A stretch of DNA of 64,000 nucleotides from Pomphorhynchus laevis. Taxonomy: Eukaryota; Acanthocephala; Palaeacanthocephala; Echinorhynchida; Pomphorhynchidae. Shown piece by piece: positions 1 through 11,149 of the stretch (the first letter of the stretch is position 1; the number at the start of each line of letters is the position of its first letter). The notes under the pieces were generated by a model. The model had not been told where the DNA came from. It did no database searches and saw only the letters and a program-made list of their open reading frames with translations. Both the position numbers and the translations under genes were made by a program. Location: NCBI GenBank assembly GCA_012934845.2, contig WNNJ02000879.1, forward strand, positions 62,001 to 126,000, read 5' to 3'.

Positions 1-247
1 ACCGGCCTATCTTAATGATTACTTTTGCTGCCGGTGCGAATGTTATGATATGAAATGATCAGATTGTACCTTTTTGTATAACTTTATTTATAGATATTAT
101 TGAATAAGCCGTTCTAACGTTGCTTATTTATTACAACCTTTTACATGTGGTTTTTGTTTATCAGTACAATTTCTAAGGTATCCTTCTCCTCCGCTTGTCT
201 CACACACGACCATTCAAACCAATATTGTTTTTGACGTTTCCCTCACA
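1..247. other. No gene recognised
   Basis: AT-rich flank with no convincing coding signal, RNA gene or repeat relationship to the rest of the window. The LINE-A copy on the minus strand begins to be recognisable just to the right. Confidence 0.5.
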
Positions 248-1621
248 TCAACATCTGACTTCGCGTCGTATAATCTCATTCTTAATGATATAATCCCTTG
301 ATTTTTCGTAGATGGGGATGAGGGAGTTTTGAATCGAAATGGGTCGCAGATCTTTAGAACATGTAGTGCATTTATTCTTTGCTAAAAATACCCTCTGGCT
401 AATGTTAATGCCTGCTATATACACAGGGAAGTCAATAAGCATTGTTATTGCTACCTCCTTTCTAACTCTCTGTCAAAAGCTGACAGATGCAAATGGAAAG
501 TGGCGAACGAGTTTTGGAGGTACCCGAATGTGTACCCCAGGAATTCATGATATCTGTAACAGATAAGGCCCTACTCCTGAAGTCACACCAAGGTGGGATC
601 AGTTAGGGGAGATTGAGTGGCTCCATAATTGTGATGGATAGTAACTCCTTCACGACTTTAACAATAACTTTGCTACCAATCCAACCCGATGCTTTCTCCT
701 TCCAGCAGACACACTTTTCCTTCTTGAATATCTTCTAAAAAGAAGACAAGGAATGATTATAGCGAGCGATGCTAGCCCTATCTCTACTCAGCTAGAGTAT
801 ACACATATAACTTCAGTATTCTTTCTAGAGGGCCTGTCTGAAAGAAGCAGAGAAATGGGCAAGGTGTAGCATTTTAGTAAGGAACCTGAGTTTTGTCGGA
901 GTGGAATTGAATATACGACCTTTATAAGTAGTCGAAAGAATTACGTTAGCTTGCGAAGAGAGATAGGAATTAAATCGTGGGAGATTCGCATTAACTGCAA
1001 CATCGAAGAGTTGGATAGCTCCTTGGGAAGAAGGCCACTTTGATTGGATCAAAGTGGAATCTCCTCAGTAACGTATCTTTCTCAAGCCGCCAGCAAAGTA
1101 GGTTGTGCGTGGTAAACAGTTGTTGGCGCGACTGCTCAATACAAACATACTTGAAGTCATCAAGTATCAGATACTTGAAGTCATCAAGTATCAGATACTT
1201 GATGTCATCAAGTATCAAGTAATATCTTATCCAGGAGGTCACGGATCTTGTGGATCTTCCCTGGATGAATATAGATATTAGCTATGCTGATGCGTTTACC
1301 GTTCTTCCAGTGTTATCTCTAAACAAAACAAGACATGGCTGGGCAAGAATAGTTCAGTAAGAGAGATGATCTTAAGTGGCTCTTAACTAGGGTTACAAAA
1401 CCTTAAGATGAAGAGGAGTGTAGTGGAGTTATGTGCGGAGTAAAGCGAACGGTTATGTGCTTAAGAATAAATCGAGTAATGTCGTGGATAGTTCGAATCG
1501 ATCTAGTTTCATGAAGGACTATAACATCTGCATATCAACTAGAAAACAACTAAGGGCAGAAGCTCCCTCGAGTTCCACTGAATGATGTTCAGTGAAAACT
1601 GATCCTGACTACGTTCCATTG
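248..1621 (-). pseudogene. LINE-A ORF2 remnant (endonuclease/RT), 3'-truncated
   Basis: Starts with the family's ORF2 opening (MERSQDQFSLNIIQWNS, compare 35921 and 6903). The catalytic middle of the endonuclease is lost where the 1141-1223 repeat lies. The linker region (FHFDPIKVAFF) follows, and then early RT sequence with 'SKDLRPISIQNSLIPIYEK' near 300-360. Everything after that, including the YADD block, is absent. Many stops and frame changes are present. Confidence 0.75.
1141..1223. repeat. Short palindromic tandem repeat inside LINE-A copy a
   Basis: About three repeats of a 29-bp unit containing ACTTGAAGTCATCAAGT, itself an imperfect palindrome. It occupies the position where other LINE-A copies encode the catalytic part of the endonuclease, so it replaced or expanded within the dead element. 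Confidence 0.8.
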
Positions 1622-1733
1622 CGTTGATAAGCAGAGAGAGAACAAACCAACTACTATGGTCTTGAGCTGGGGAGGTTTCCCTTCTCAGACCCAAACTCAG
1701 CAGCACAGGTAAGTCCATTTTCATAATTTTCCT

Positions 1734-2830
1734 TTATATTCGGAGAGTTATCCTGTGTTTTTTCTTCATCGATTTAATAGAATTTGAATTAGTAGAAGCA
1801 GTTATTTTGTTATAAGTAGTAGGATTTTTGATAACCTCTGTATTTGAGATATTTAGATGAGGAAATATAATCGAAACTAAATCAGAGACCAGTTTTTCTA
1901 TTTGTGAATTTGTTTCATGATTTTTCATGTCGATTATTTTAAGGATTTCATCCTTATCAAACAAATGTGATTCCTTTTTAGCTATTAGAGATAAGGAAAC
2001 AACAAACGTAGAGCCGCCTATATGGCGATTTTTATAATCTTTAAAGTGTTGACATTTCCTAGACCTAGATGGATGGTCTTTGTTGCAGTTTGCACACTTG
2101 TAAATGCCATTCGAATTGGGTCATGCTTCTTCACCATGCGGGACATGATCACATCAGCTAGGGCAGCATTTATCAAATTTACATGACGATGCCCAGTGCC
2201 CCCATCGGGGGCAGTTTCGACAATGTGGATACGTCATGTTATTCATGGAAAATAATGTAAAAACTAAGTTTGTCCCAAGGAAGGGTTTCGGTTTGATGTA
2301 GATATTACTATAGAGACGTCGATTGGTATTTTAACAAAATCTATAAGAATCGTAACACCTGATTGTTTTTTAAGCCTGATCTCCTTCAAACCTTTTAGCC
2401 TGTCAAGCTGTATAACATCATCGTCCTCGAGATCTGTTGGAATATTGGTAATCTTAACTGAGGCAAATAACGGCTTGAATATAATCGTTTCGAGCTCATA
2501 TAGATTATCATCGAAGAACTTTATATATTGCCTGACTAGATCCCTAGTAGAAAAGGCAATATGATAAATGCCTGTGAATTTTCTAGCAAATTCATATATA
2601 ATACGGTCTCTATATAATACAACAAAGGGTGTTATGAACTTCTTAGTAATTAATACAATAAACTGTACTGACCTCATTTTCTTGCATTGAAAAGTTACTC
2701 TATGTTTATAAATGTCGTTAATTGACTCTTCAAGCTGCATTTCTTCAATCTTTAGATTATCGTTTTTATCCGTGAATTCGTTGATTTTCTTTGATAGCTC
2801 CGACACCACACTTTTATTGTACATTTTCAA
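1734..2830 (-). pseudogene. LINE-A ORF1 remnant (gag-like, zinc knuckles)
   Basis: The first 188 residues are open (2264-2830) and match the N-terminal half of the ORF1 at 34831-35886. Shared blocks include an early segment with 'FAR.F' and 'KPLFASVKITNIP', comparable to 'KPILATIKINNMP' in that copy. Downstream, in broken frames between about 2035 and 2240, are cysteine-histidine knuckles of the form CRNCPRWGHW and CANCNKDHP, then a tail with 'DEILKIIDM' (1734-1964). ORF1 proteins of this type bind element RNA. Stops and frame changes separate the pieces, so it is not functional. Confidence 0.75.
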
Positions 2831-2929
2831 ATAAAAACTATAATAATAAGGAATTTCTTAAATAAAAGTGAACCCCGTGTATTTTATACGACTTGTGAAA
2901 GTAGGGAGTGGTTGATTAGTCAATATGGA

Positions 2930-4895
2930 AGATAGAACTGAGAGTGCTAATCTCTTTAATTTTTATCTGTCGCAGGGGCACCATGAAAGACGACCACCTG
3001 CGATTAGGACGAATAGAGAATAAAAATAGATTGGGTCAGCTGGTCTTTTAATCTTAAAAAGAAGCGGCTTATGTCCGAGATTACATCTTTGCACCGACGT
3101 CCAGAAAACAGGGCTGTGGTATCATCAGCGTATACCACTAGATGTTGATCACGTTGAAATGACTTAAATAGAACAATAAAGGCAGAAGGGTACAAGATAT
3201 GAGAAATTGAGGAGCCTTGAGGAACACCTGTATTAAGGTATAACTGACTTGCATCAGGTTCGTATTCTTAATAGTACCGCTTGGTGTACAGCAAAATATC
3301 CACCCTGTTAACAATTCTCGCAGGCAAGTCGAGGGATCTGAGAGAAGAGATAACGAAGGGAATGTAGATTATATCAAATGCAGCCGAAAAATCATTAAAA
3401 ACAGCCATGTAATGCTGACGACTGTTATCCTAACAAAACTGATGCACTTCACCAATTGCTAATGGACCGAACGCCCTTTGACAAACCCATAAAAACTTGG
3501 TAGGATAGAATTACGCCTACATAAATGATCGCAGTTCTACATGCAAGCGCTTTTTCGTAGATGGAGATAAGGGCATTTTGAATGGAGATACGCCGCATGA
3601 CTCTAACACATGAGACCGGACTACGCTTGGGTAAATATGTCTACGACTAATATTAATGCCACCTACATCGGATGGTGAGGCTAAATGCATTTTAACGGCC
3701 ACTTCTCTTCTGTGATCGTTTGTCGAAAGCCGACAGACCTGAGAAGATAGTGGAGCGACGGGTTTAGAGGTGCCCAGAAGTGGACCCCAAGAGTTAAGGA
3801 TATCTGTAACGGAAATGATTGGGGAGTTTGAGTGGCTCCATAGTTATGTAGAGATAGTGACTCTTCTAAGACTCTCTCAAGGCTAATGCTCTCAATCCAA
3901 CCCATATCCCGTTCCATCCAGCAGACAAACGTCTCTTTCTTAAATTTCTTCCAAAGGGAAGACTGAGAATGGTTAAGGTGATCAAGGCTCACCATATCCC
4001 TGCTCAGCTAGAACCTATATCTAGAGATCAAGTATTCATTCGATAAGACCTGTCTGGCGGAAACAGAGAGATTGGGAAGATGTAGCATTTTAGTGAGGAC
4101 CTTGAGTTTTGTTCGAGCGGGATTGTATATGCAATCTTTATAGGTAGACGAACGCAACGCGGTAGCTTGCCATGAGAGGTAGGAATTAAATTAGGTCAAA
4201 CTCTCATTTCCAATTATAGGGAAAAGTTGGATAGCTGACTGAAAGAAAGCCACTCTGATGGGATCAAAGCGAAACATCTTTCTAAGCAACGTATCTGTCT
4301 CTATCCGCCAACGAATGAGATCATGATAGGTTGCTAGTTTTTTTGACGATTGCTCAGCGCAGACGGATTTTAACAACCACATCTTATTTAGCATTAATAT
4401 GTCGAGGAGAGAATTAGTTTTTGACAATGAAAGCTTGGGGACTGTGGTTTGTGAATGAGGTAGTCGTTCCCGGCTCTGCGGATTACGGCATTAACCCAAC
4501 GACCAGTTCTGTCGTTGAAGTCACCGAGTAACATGTCGTAGCCACTACTCAAAATACAGTCCAATAGTTCACGGTTCTTGGGAATTTCCCCTGACATAAT
4601 ATAGATATTGGCTATACTGATACGTTTACGTTCTTACAATGTGATATAGCTTAACAAGACATGGTTGGTCGAGAATAGTTTTAAAGAAGGAACAATCTTA
4701 AGGAGCATTTAACTAGGGTTAAAAGACCTTAAGATGCAATGGAGTAAGGTGGGTTATGTACCCTGTAAAGTGGGTGAAAATGTGCTTAAGGATAAATCAA
4801 GTGGGGGAGACGGATAGACCGCGTCTCGTTAAGACTATAACATCTAAATCTCTACCAGATAGAATGCTAAGGGTGGAAGCACCTCCTTTACACTC
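2930..4895 (-). pseudogene. LINE-A copy b, ORF2 fragment (endonuclease to RT)
   Basis: A second minus-strand LINE-A copy, lacking ORF1 and the 3' end. Recognisable blocks from 5' to 3' are the start of the endonuclease near 4850; 'GYDMLLGDFNDRTGRW' (4394-4597), carrying the conserved GDFN endonuclease motif; the linker (4191-4427 and 3681-3995); and RT sequence with the catalytic box 'VVYADDTTALF' (3004-3195). It ends near 2930 just after the 'VVVFHG' block. Several frame changes break it. Confidence 0.85.
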
Positions 4896-4904
4896 ATTGA
4901 TACT

Positions 4905-5387
4905 TTAAATTAAATTGAGTTTTTCACTCGTATGTCCCAAACACGTCAATTTAATACTTAATAAAGAACCATAAAAGGCAAATGTGACATTGTGCATTTT
5001 TTGATTTAGCAAAGATTGAATGTATAAAATACTTATAATGTGGTTATAAAATACTTAATAAAATACTTATAATGTGGTTAAATCATAACCTCTTACATGC
5101 TACTTTATAAATGCATACTAATATACTAGGTTTACATAAATATGATTTTGTAATAAATAACGCATATATATGTAATATCAAGAAAATTAGTTATTCACTT
5201 ATAATGTGGTTAAATCATAACCTCTTACATGCTACTTTATAAATGCATACTAATATACTAGGTTTACATAAATATGATCCACATCTCTAGCATAGTGAGA
5301 AAGTATATCACGAGTAAAGCGATGTTACTAAGTCCAAATTATAATCTCAAAATATTGTTAAACTACACATCGCTTCCGGGTGGACTC

Positions 5388-5441
<54 letters not shown>

Positions 5442-5850
5442 AGCGAAATCACCAATGTCGTGTTAATTTGTAATATTCTGCGAAATTGTAGTTTAGTTAA
5501 GATTGTGATTCTGCGAAATTGTAGTTTAAATTAAGATTATCTCCGTTTATTCAAAGCTATCTCATAATCCATAATTGAGTAGAAAATGCTATAAGTAAAT
5601 TTTTTATATTCATTTTTGCTGTCCATAGTTAGTCAACCTACTGATAATATGCAAATAACGTACATTAATTCTGTGTTAGACTTTCAAATTTTATTGTTAT
5701 TTACAAATAGAGTTACAATGGTCAGTGAAATGCATTTCCTTTGTATTTGATGTATTTTATTGTCTTATTACATTGCGATATTTTTATTTATATTGAGGAT
5801 TGATATTTTTTATTCTGCATCGAACTGTTTGTATTGAAGCATCAATTGAT
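4905..5850. repeat. Duplicated segment with tRNA-Asn, left copy (first part)
   Basis: From 4915 onward this is nearly identical to 60535-61715: the same 'cactcatatgtcccaaac' start, the same tRNA-Asn and the same downstream 350 bp. It continues at 9358-9822 beyond the LINE-A copy inserted here. Within it, a stretch of about 90 bp (5035-5130) is repeated at 5195-5280. Apart from the tRNA it holds no coding region I can support. Confidence 0.85.
5371..5444 (-). tRNA. tRNA-Asn (GTT)
   Basis: A complete 74-nt cloverleaf on the minus strand. The acceptor pair GCTTCCG/CGGAAGC is perfect. The D arm carries the A box (TGGCGCAATCGGTTAGCGCG). The anticodon stem TTCGG/CCGAA encloses loop CTGTTAA with anticodon GTT, and the T arm carries the B box GGTTCGAGTCC. 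There is no intron and CCA is not encoded. It delivers asparagine in translation and is transcribed by RNA polymerase III from the internal A and B boxes. An identical gene lies at 61275-61348 inside a duplicated segment. Confidence 0.97.
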
Positions 5851-6057
5851 GCAGTTAAAAAAGCATACAAAATGCGTAGTAGCGAAAACGTGTCGGAGCT
5901 TTCAAAGGCTTCTAATTTCAATGATGCTAATTTCCACTTTTTACAATGGAAAGTTGCTGCAAAAGGTATAGATTTGTGCTCTTACAATCGAAGTGCCTTG
6001 TTGCCAAGCTTTGCTAATGACTCGGGGATACTTCCCCCTTAAACTAAACTACACAAT

Positions 6058-6870
6058 TTGGCCCTAATAACATTCTCTAAGCCTCTGGAGAGGCATAAAT
6101 TATTTAACTACTTTTTAAGAGACTTCGTTAAATTGTACTATAACAGAGTGGTCTTCAACTCCGTACGAATGTACGAGGCTAATATAAAGATATCGTTTAT
6201 TAACGCGAATATTATGAGTGAATACGAGTCATACTTTGCAAAGAACATAACCCATTTGGGTTCATTACAATTAAAGCCTATTCAGGTAACTCTCAAAATA
6301 TCTAATTTCCTGCCTCAGCTGGAGGATGAGGCGGGAAAAAGTGGCAGCGTGTCCTGTGAAAGTATTCTGAAGGGGGATAAATGCGTTGCTTCCCCAACTT
6401 GCCATAATTGCTCGGGTGACCACCCACGTCGTCTAGGCGCTGCAAGTTTTTCAAGGCGTACCAAAACCACTTCTCCTGACGTCCAATCTCGGCGATTTCT
6501 TCTTCCGGTTTCTCAACAGTAGCTTCTTCATCTGACAGATGAAGAAGACATTGAATAAAGACATTTTACAATTATTTGATTGAACAAGAAGTTCATTTTA
6601 TCGCAGATAGAACGAATGATTGAGCCCCTGGTTGCGGCTCTTATGGGTACTGGTAATACGCCGCCGATGCCGCCAGAACTTAAAATGCCTCATTCCAAAA
6701 AAAGAACGGCTTCGGCCCGAGCAGTTCTGCCTCTGAAGGTTGGGAAATTGCTACAACAGAAAGGCTACGGCTCTTCTATCCTGAAAAATAAAGATGTTGC
6801 CCTAGGGGTTCCGACCCTGGATGGGGCTAGTGGTGGGAAGGGCAACCTTCCCGCACCTAGCTCTGTCTAG
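6058..6870 (+). pseudogene. LINE-A ORF1 remnant
   Basis: The first part (6058-6522) aligns to the N-terminal half of the ORF1 at 34831-35886: 'FSKPLERHKLFNYFLRDF' here, 'LVPLERQNMFNVFIRGF' there. A deletion joins this to the zinc-knuckle end (CHNCSGDHP) and removes most of the CCHC array. The C-terminal part is at 6580-6870. The reading frame is broken between the pieces. Confidence 0.8.
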
Positions 6871-6902
6871 GTTGGCTTCTCCCGCCCATCTTATCTAACA
6901 CA

Positions 6903-9230
6903 ATGGTGAGTAAACCCGAGCCTTTTTCACTGAATATCCTTCAGTGGAGTTCGGGAGGTGCTTCTGTCCTTAGACTTTTATCTGGTAGAGACGCAGATGT
7001 TATAGTCCTTCAGGAGACGCGGTCTATCCGTCTCCCCCAGGACATTACTCGATTTATTCTAAAGCATATATGTTCCCACTATACTCCGTACATAACCCCA
7101 CCTCACTTCTCTTCGTCTCAAGGACTCTTGACCTTAGTTAAGTCCTCATTAAGATCCTCCCTCCTATTAAACTATACTTGTCCAGCCATGTCTTGTTTAG
7201 TAGTTTTACTCAGTAAGAACGGTAAACGCCTCAGTCTAGCCAATGTCTACATCCGTCCAGGGGAAATTCACAAGAACCGTGACCTCCTGGATAGTATTAT
7301 TGACAGCGCTTACGACATGATACTTGGGGATTTCAACGACAATACTGGTCGTTGGATCAATGCAGCACTTCGCAGAGCTAGGAACGGTTATCTTATTCAC
7401 AAACCCCCGTCACCTACCTTTCATTGCACATCAACAAATTCTATCCTCGACATTTTACTGCTTCACTCGAGGTGGTTGTTAAAACCCGTCTGAACGGAGC
7501 AGTCGCGCCAGCAATTGTCTACCTCTCATGACCTAATTCGTTGGAGGATTTAGGAAAATATGTTGCTTCGAAGGAGCTTTCACTTTGATCCGATCAGAGT
7601 GGCCCTCTTTCAAGCGGCTATCCAACTCTTCCCCAGAATAGGAAATGAGAGTATGACCGAATTTAATACCTACCTCTTTTCGCAAGCTAACGCGATTTTA
7701 TCGACTACTTATAAAGGTCGTATATACAATCCCACTCCGACGAAACTCAAGGTCCTAGCGAAATTGCTGAACCTCCCTAATCTCTATGTTTCCGCCAGAC
7801 AGGCTCTCTCGAATGAATACTGGATAGAGCATTGGGTTGGATAGGGAATGTAGGCCTTGATAAAGTTTTGGAGGAGTCACTAGCCCTACACAACTATGGA
7901 GCCACTCTAGAACTTCAACCTATCCCGCCTTTGTGTAACTTCAGGAGTAGAGATCTATCTGTTACGGATATCCTTAACTCCTGGGGTCCACTCTCGGGCA
8001 CCTCCAAATCCGTCGCTCCACTTTCTTCTCGGGTCTGTCAGCTTTTGACAGCTGATCAGAGAAGAGAGGTGGCCGTCACAATGCTTTTAGCCTCCCCATC
8101 CGATGTAGCAGGCATCAATATTAGTAAGCGTGTTTTTCTTCCTAAGAAAAAATCCTGCTCATGTCCTAAAGATCTGCGACCCATTTCGATTCAAAATGCA
8201 TTCGTATCGATCTACGAAAAAGCGCTTGCGCGTAAAATCCGCGACCATTTAAGTAGGCGTAATTTGATCTCTCTAGGTTTTCATGGGTTCGTCAAAGTTC
8301 GCTCGGTCCATTCAGCAGTTGGTGAGGTGGATCAGTTTTGTCGGGATAATAGCCATCGTCTAGTTGTGGCTGTTTTCCTTGACTTTTCTGCTGCATTTGA
8401 CCGCATCTCCATTCCTTTTGTGATCTCTTCTCTCAGGTCCCTCGGGTTGCCTGCGAGAATTGTGAACAGAGTGGAGATCCTGCTGTATACCAAGCGTTTT
8501 TACTCTGAAGACGAACCAGATGCGCGTCAGTTCTACCCTATTACGGGTGTGCCTCAAGGTTCCCCACTTTTTCCTATCTTATACCTTGCTGCCTCTATTA
8601 AATTATTCAAAATATTTAAACGCGAACAACGTCTAGTGGTGTACGCTGATGACACCACAGCCCTGTTCACTGGACACAGGTGTAAAGACGTAGTCTCTGA
8701 CATCAACCGTTTCTTTTCAAGATTAAAAGACCAGCTACCTCAATCCAACCTTATTTTAAACTCTGCAAAATCGCAGGTGGTAGTCTTTCACGGCTCCCCT
8801 GCAACAAAGAAAAACTTAAGAGACTAGCACTCTCTGCGCTCTCCTCCATATTCGCCTCTGAACCACTCCCCACCTTTACAAGTCGAGTAAAATACCTGGG
8901 GTTCACCGTTACGGTGAACTGGTCGGCGAAAGCTGACCTGGATAGACTCAAACGTATCCTGAAGAAAGCTAGGTGGGCCCTGAAACGGGCTCAGCATCTG
9001 TCATTGAAAGAGAAAACCCGAGTGCGCCTTTGGGGCACTTAGGCTATCTCGGGATTAGTCTTCTTTTCAAGAGGACGTCCCCCAGAGCAAAGGCTAAGGT
9101 TTCTTAAGCTCCTCGTCTCGCGTTTACCCAGCATAGTCCGCACCGACTGGACTCTTCGGGGGGGGGTGAGAGACCCCGGGTGGTTCAGTCGAAGGCGGCG
9201 TGTTAAATAGATTGGGGGCTCAGATCCCTC
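6903..9230 (+). pseudogene. LINE-A ORF2 remnant (endonuclease + reverse transcriptase)
   Basis: Begins at the family start codon (MVSKPEPFSLNILQWSS). The APE-type endonuclease is open over 6903-7493, with 'IVLQETRS' and 'MILGDFNDNTGRW'. The RT is open over 7832-8827, with 'AVFLDFSAAFDR', 'GVPQGSPLFPILY' and 'VVYADDTTALF'. Against the 34.6-38.5 kb copy it has two in-frame stops near 7493 and 7556, a deletion of about 130 bp near 7830, a frameshift after 8800 and a Trp-to-stop change near 9042. The C-terminal domain (RCVRDP-like block) ends near 9230. No RNase H domain is seen. Confidence 0.9.
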
Positions 9231-9357
9231 TGGATTTGAGGCTGTTATATCGGTATGAAGACTTGAATAAGAGAAGAAGGAGAATCTTGTTTTTTTTGAC
9301 TGACTTATTAATCACTCTATTTATCACTGTTTTTGTATTAGTAAGAAAATCTTATTA

Positions 9358-9822
9358 TTATGCAGTTAGTAAAATACTACAATTTCTGTGATAAAATATT
9401 TTTTACTTTCCTGCTTTCTTTTTGGGGTGTAAAAGCAAGTATAATTTAACTAACTTTAAACATTATTGACGCATTATTTTATCAATTTCATTATATAAAT
9501 TGTATAAAAACAGTTGGATGAACCTTGCAAATGAAGTAAAAAATCAGGACTAAGATTAAACAGAAAGCCTAGAAGGAACTGCAAGTTCAATATTATTTTT
9601 GGTGAAATCGTCTGAAAAATTTAAAATATTAAATACAAGAATTTGTAAAATTCAAAATTCATTGAAGGATTAATTCAATTCACCTTCACATTTGATTACA
9701 TTATCTATTCGGAAAAAAATGATTACAATTTTCCTTGTTACCATGTGATATATACATACTGAGTCTAAATCATTTGCGTAACATCTTTGCACAAAAATAT
9801 GAAGCTTTCGAAATACAGCACG
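9358..9822. repeat. Duplicated segment, left copy (second part)
   Basis: Continues the segment interrupted by LINE-A copy c. It matches 62270-62725 closely ('tttttactttcctgctttc', 'tgacgcattattttatcaat'). Homology stops at 9822, where unrelated sequence begins. No gene seen. Confidence 0.85.
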
Positions 9823-11119
9823 AATGCAGCGATGCCTATTCCCTAGGCCAGATATAGGCCAGCTCTGAAATCTCCCTAATGATCTCGATAGGCGTCTTCG
9901 TTCTTCAAAAATGTAACTGTTGCTAGGCAGGGCAACTCAGAGTGTCAAATGCCACTGGTTGAAACATTATCGTAGATGGTCCAATCATGTATATTTTGCT
10001 CGTTTGCATTCCTCCGCGATGTGCAACGGTGCATGGGCCCTGTAAAGAATGTTTGTGCCAGCTTGTCTCAAAGTATTTGGCAAGTGAAGTCCCGGACCAG
10101 GCGCTTGCCGTTGGTTTACGAGACTAATGTAGTTCTATCAGGGTGCTTACCGTCTGATCGCGAAAATCCCATGGGTTCCAGCCTGCAGGGGTATCCGGCA
10201 GATATCAAGGTGGACTTAAGCAGGTGGTTGACTGCGGTGTGATGCGAAAATCTCAAACTGGCTTGTCGACAAACCAGTGCGTGGAGAATATGAGAATTCG
10301 ACGCACAATCACATCTGACGGCTGCATTGTGAAGCCGGTACAAACGGAGAGATATCGTTGCTCAAAAGATCTACCATCCAGTGTTGTACCGAAATATTTA
10401 GAAGGAATAGCTTCCAGGAAAGATCCTGAAAGTAAAACCAGTTATTTACAATACTCATTAATTCCTTTCTTCTCTTTATTTGTTCTCTTCCCTGCATTTT
10501 TCCTTTTTTCATGTCCTTCTTTGTTTTATCTCTTGCTTTTTATCCATGTATTGCCCTTCAATTTTCCTCTATTGTTAGTCACTTGGTTCGTTGCAGTTCG
10601 TGTTGTCATTGTTATATATTACAAAGCTTATCCTTTTGTCATGACTTTGGGTATCGTTTCTCATATCATGTATTTTAGTGTGCTCGATTCTGCATCTAAT
10701 TCCGTTCTTGTATTTATTGTTTGCTTTTAGGTTTGTCGGACTACATTTTTGTAAAACCATTTATTACAAAGCTTATCCTTTACAGTTGACATTGTGTTTA
10801 TTTATCGCGACGTTTTAGTGTTCAACGTGCAGCATGCAAGTTTTGAAATACCCTAACCCCAACATCTGATAAAGCAAAAATCATAAACTTATATACTCTA
10901 TATAATCATGCTAATTTAACAAGTCAATTATATAAAAATAAAAATCAAAAACGAGTAAAAAAATAGAAAGAAAATACAAAATACCCAAACACTGAATAAA
11001 CCCAAAAAACCCTCAACATCATTCCTGATTCATTAATCATTTCCCACTTTAATTATTCATAATTCTTCTCAATTTCTATAAAAAATTTATTTTGTCATTA
11101 TAAAACTCAATATATTTTT
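9823..11119. other. Unclassified region, no supported gene
   Basis: Moderately GC-richer sequence (9823-10450), followed by pyrimidine-rich and then AT-rich DNA. Open frames of 88 and 168 codons exist (9976-10242, 10224-10730), but they have no recognisable motif and their composition changes inside the frame. The abrupt junction with the duplicated segment at 9822 suggests that an unidentified repeat starts here. Confidence 0.4.
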
Positions 11120-11149
11120 TATTATTTTATTCCTCAGAAGCTTATCTTG

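Larger units (their letters stand above)
248..2870 (-). mobile_element. LINE-A copy a, decayed non-LTR retrotransposon
   Basis: Minus-strand copy of the LINE family best preserved at 34.6-38.5 kb. It reads 5' to 3' from about 2870 down to 248: a zinc-knuckle ORF1 remnant, the start of the endonuclease, then the central part of ORF2, ending in the first reverse-transcriptase blocks. The 3' half is missing and the endonuclease core is replaced by a short palindromic tandem repeat. It abuts a second copy in the same orientation (2930-4895). It is clearly dead. Confidence 0.85.
5851..9357 (+). mobile_element. LINE-A copy c, long but decayed, with target-site duplication
   Basis: A 3.5-kb LINE-A insertion on the plus strand. 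The flanks repeat ATGCAGTTA (about 5848 and 9359). The homologous segment at 62.2 kb has this sequence only once (near 62268), which is the empty site, so element and ends are well defined. It contains ORF1 and ORF2 remnants. The 3' end is AT-rich, without a long poly-A. Confidence 0.88.

Noticed and set aside
5274-5534. Open frame across the tRNA-Asn (and its twin at 61259-61471)
   Set aside because: Antisense read-through of a tRNA gene and its flank.
9976-10730. Two overlapping plus-strand frames of 88 and 168 codons
   Set aside because: No motif, composition shifts from mixed to pyrimidine-rich within the frame, no splice or start evidence.
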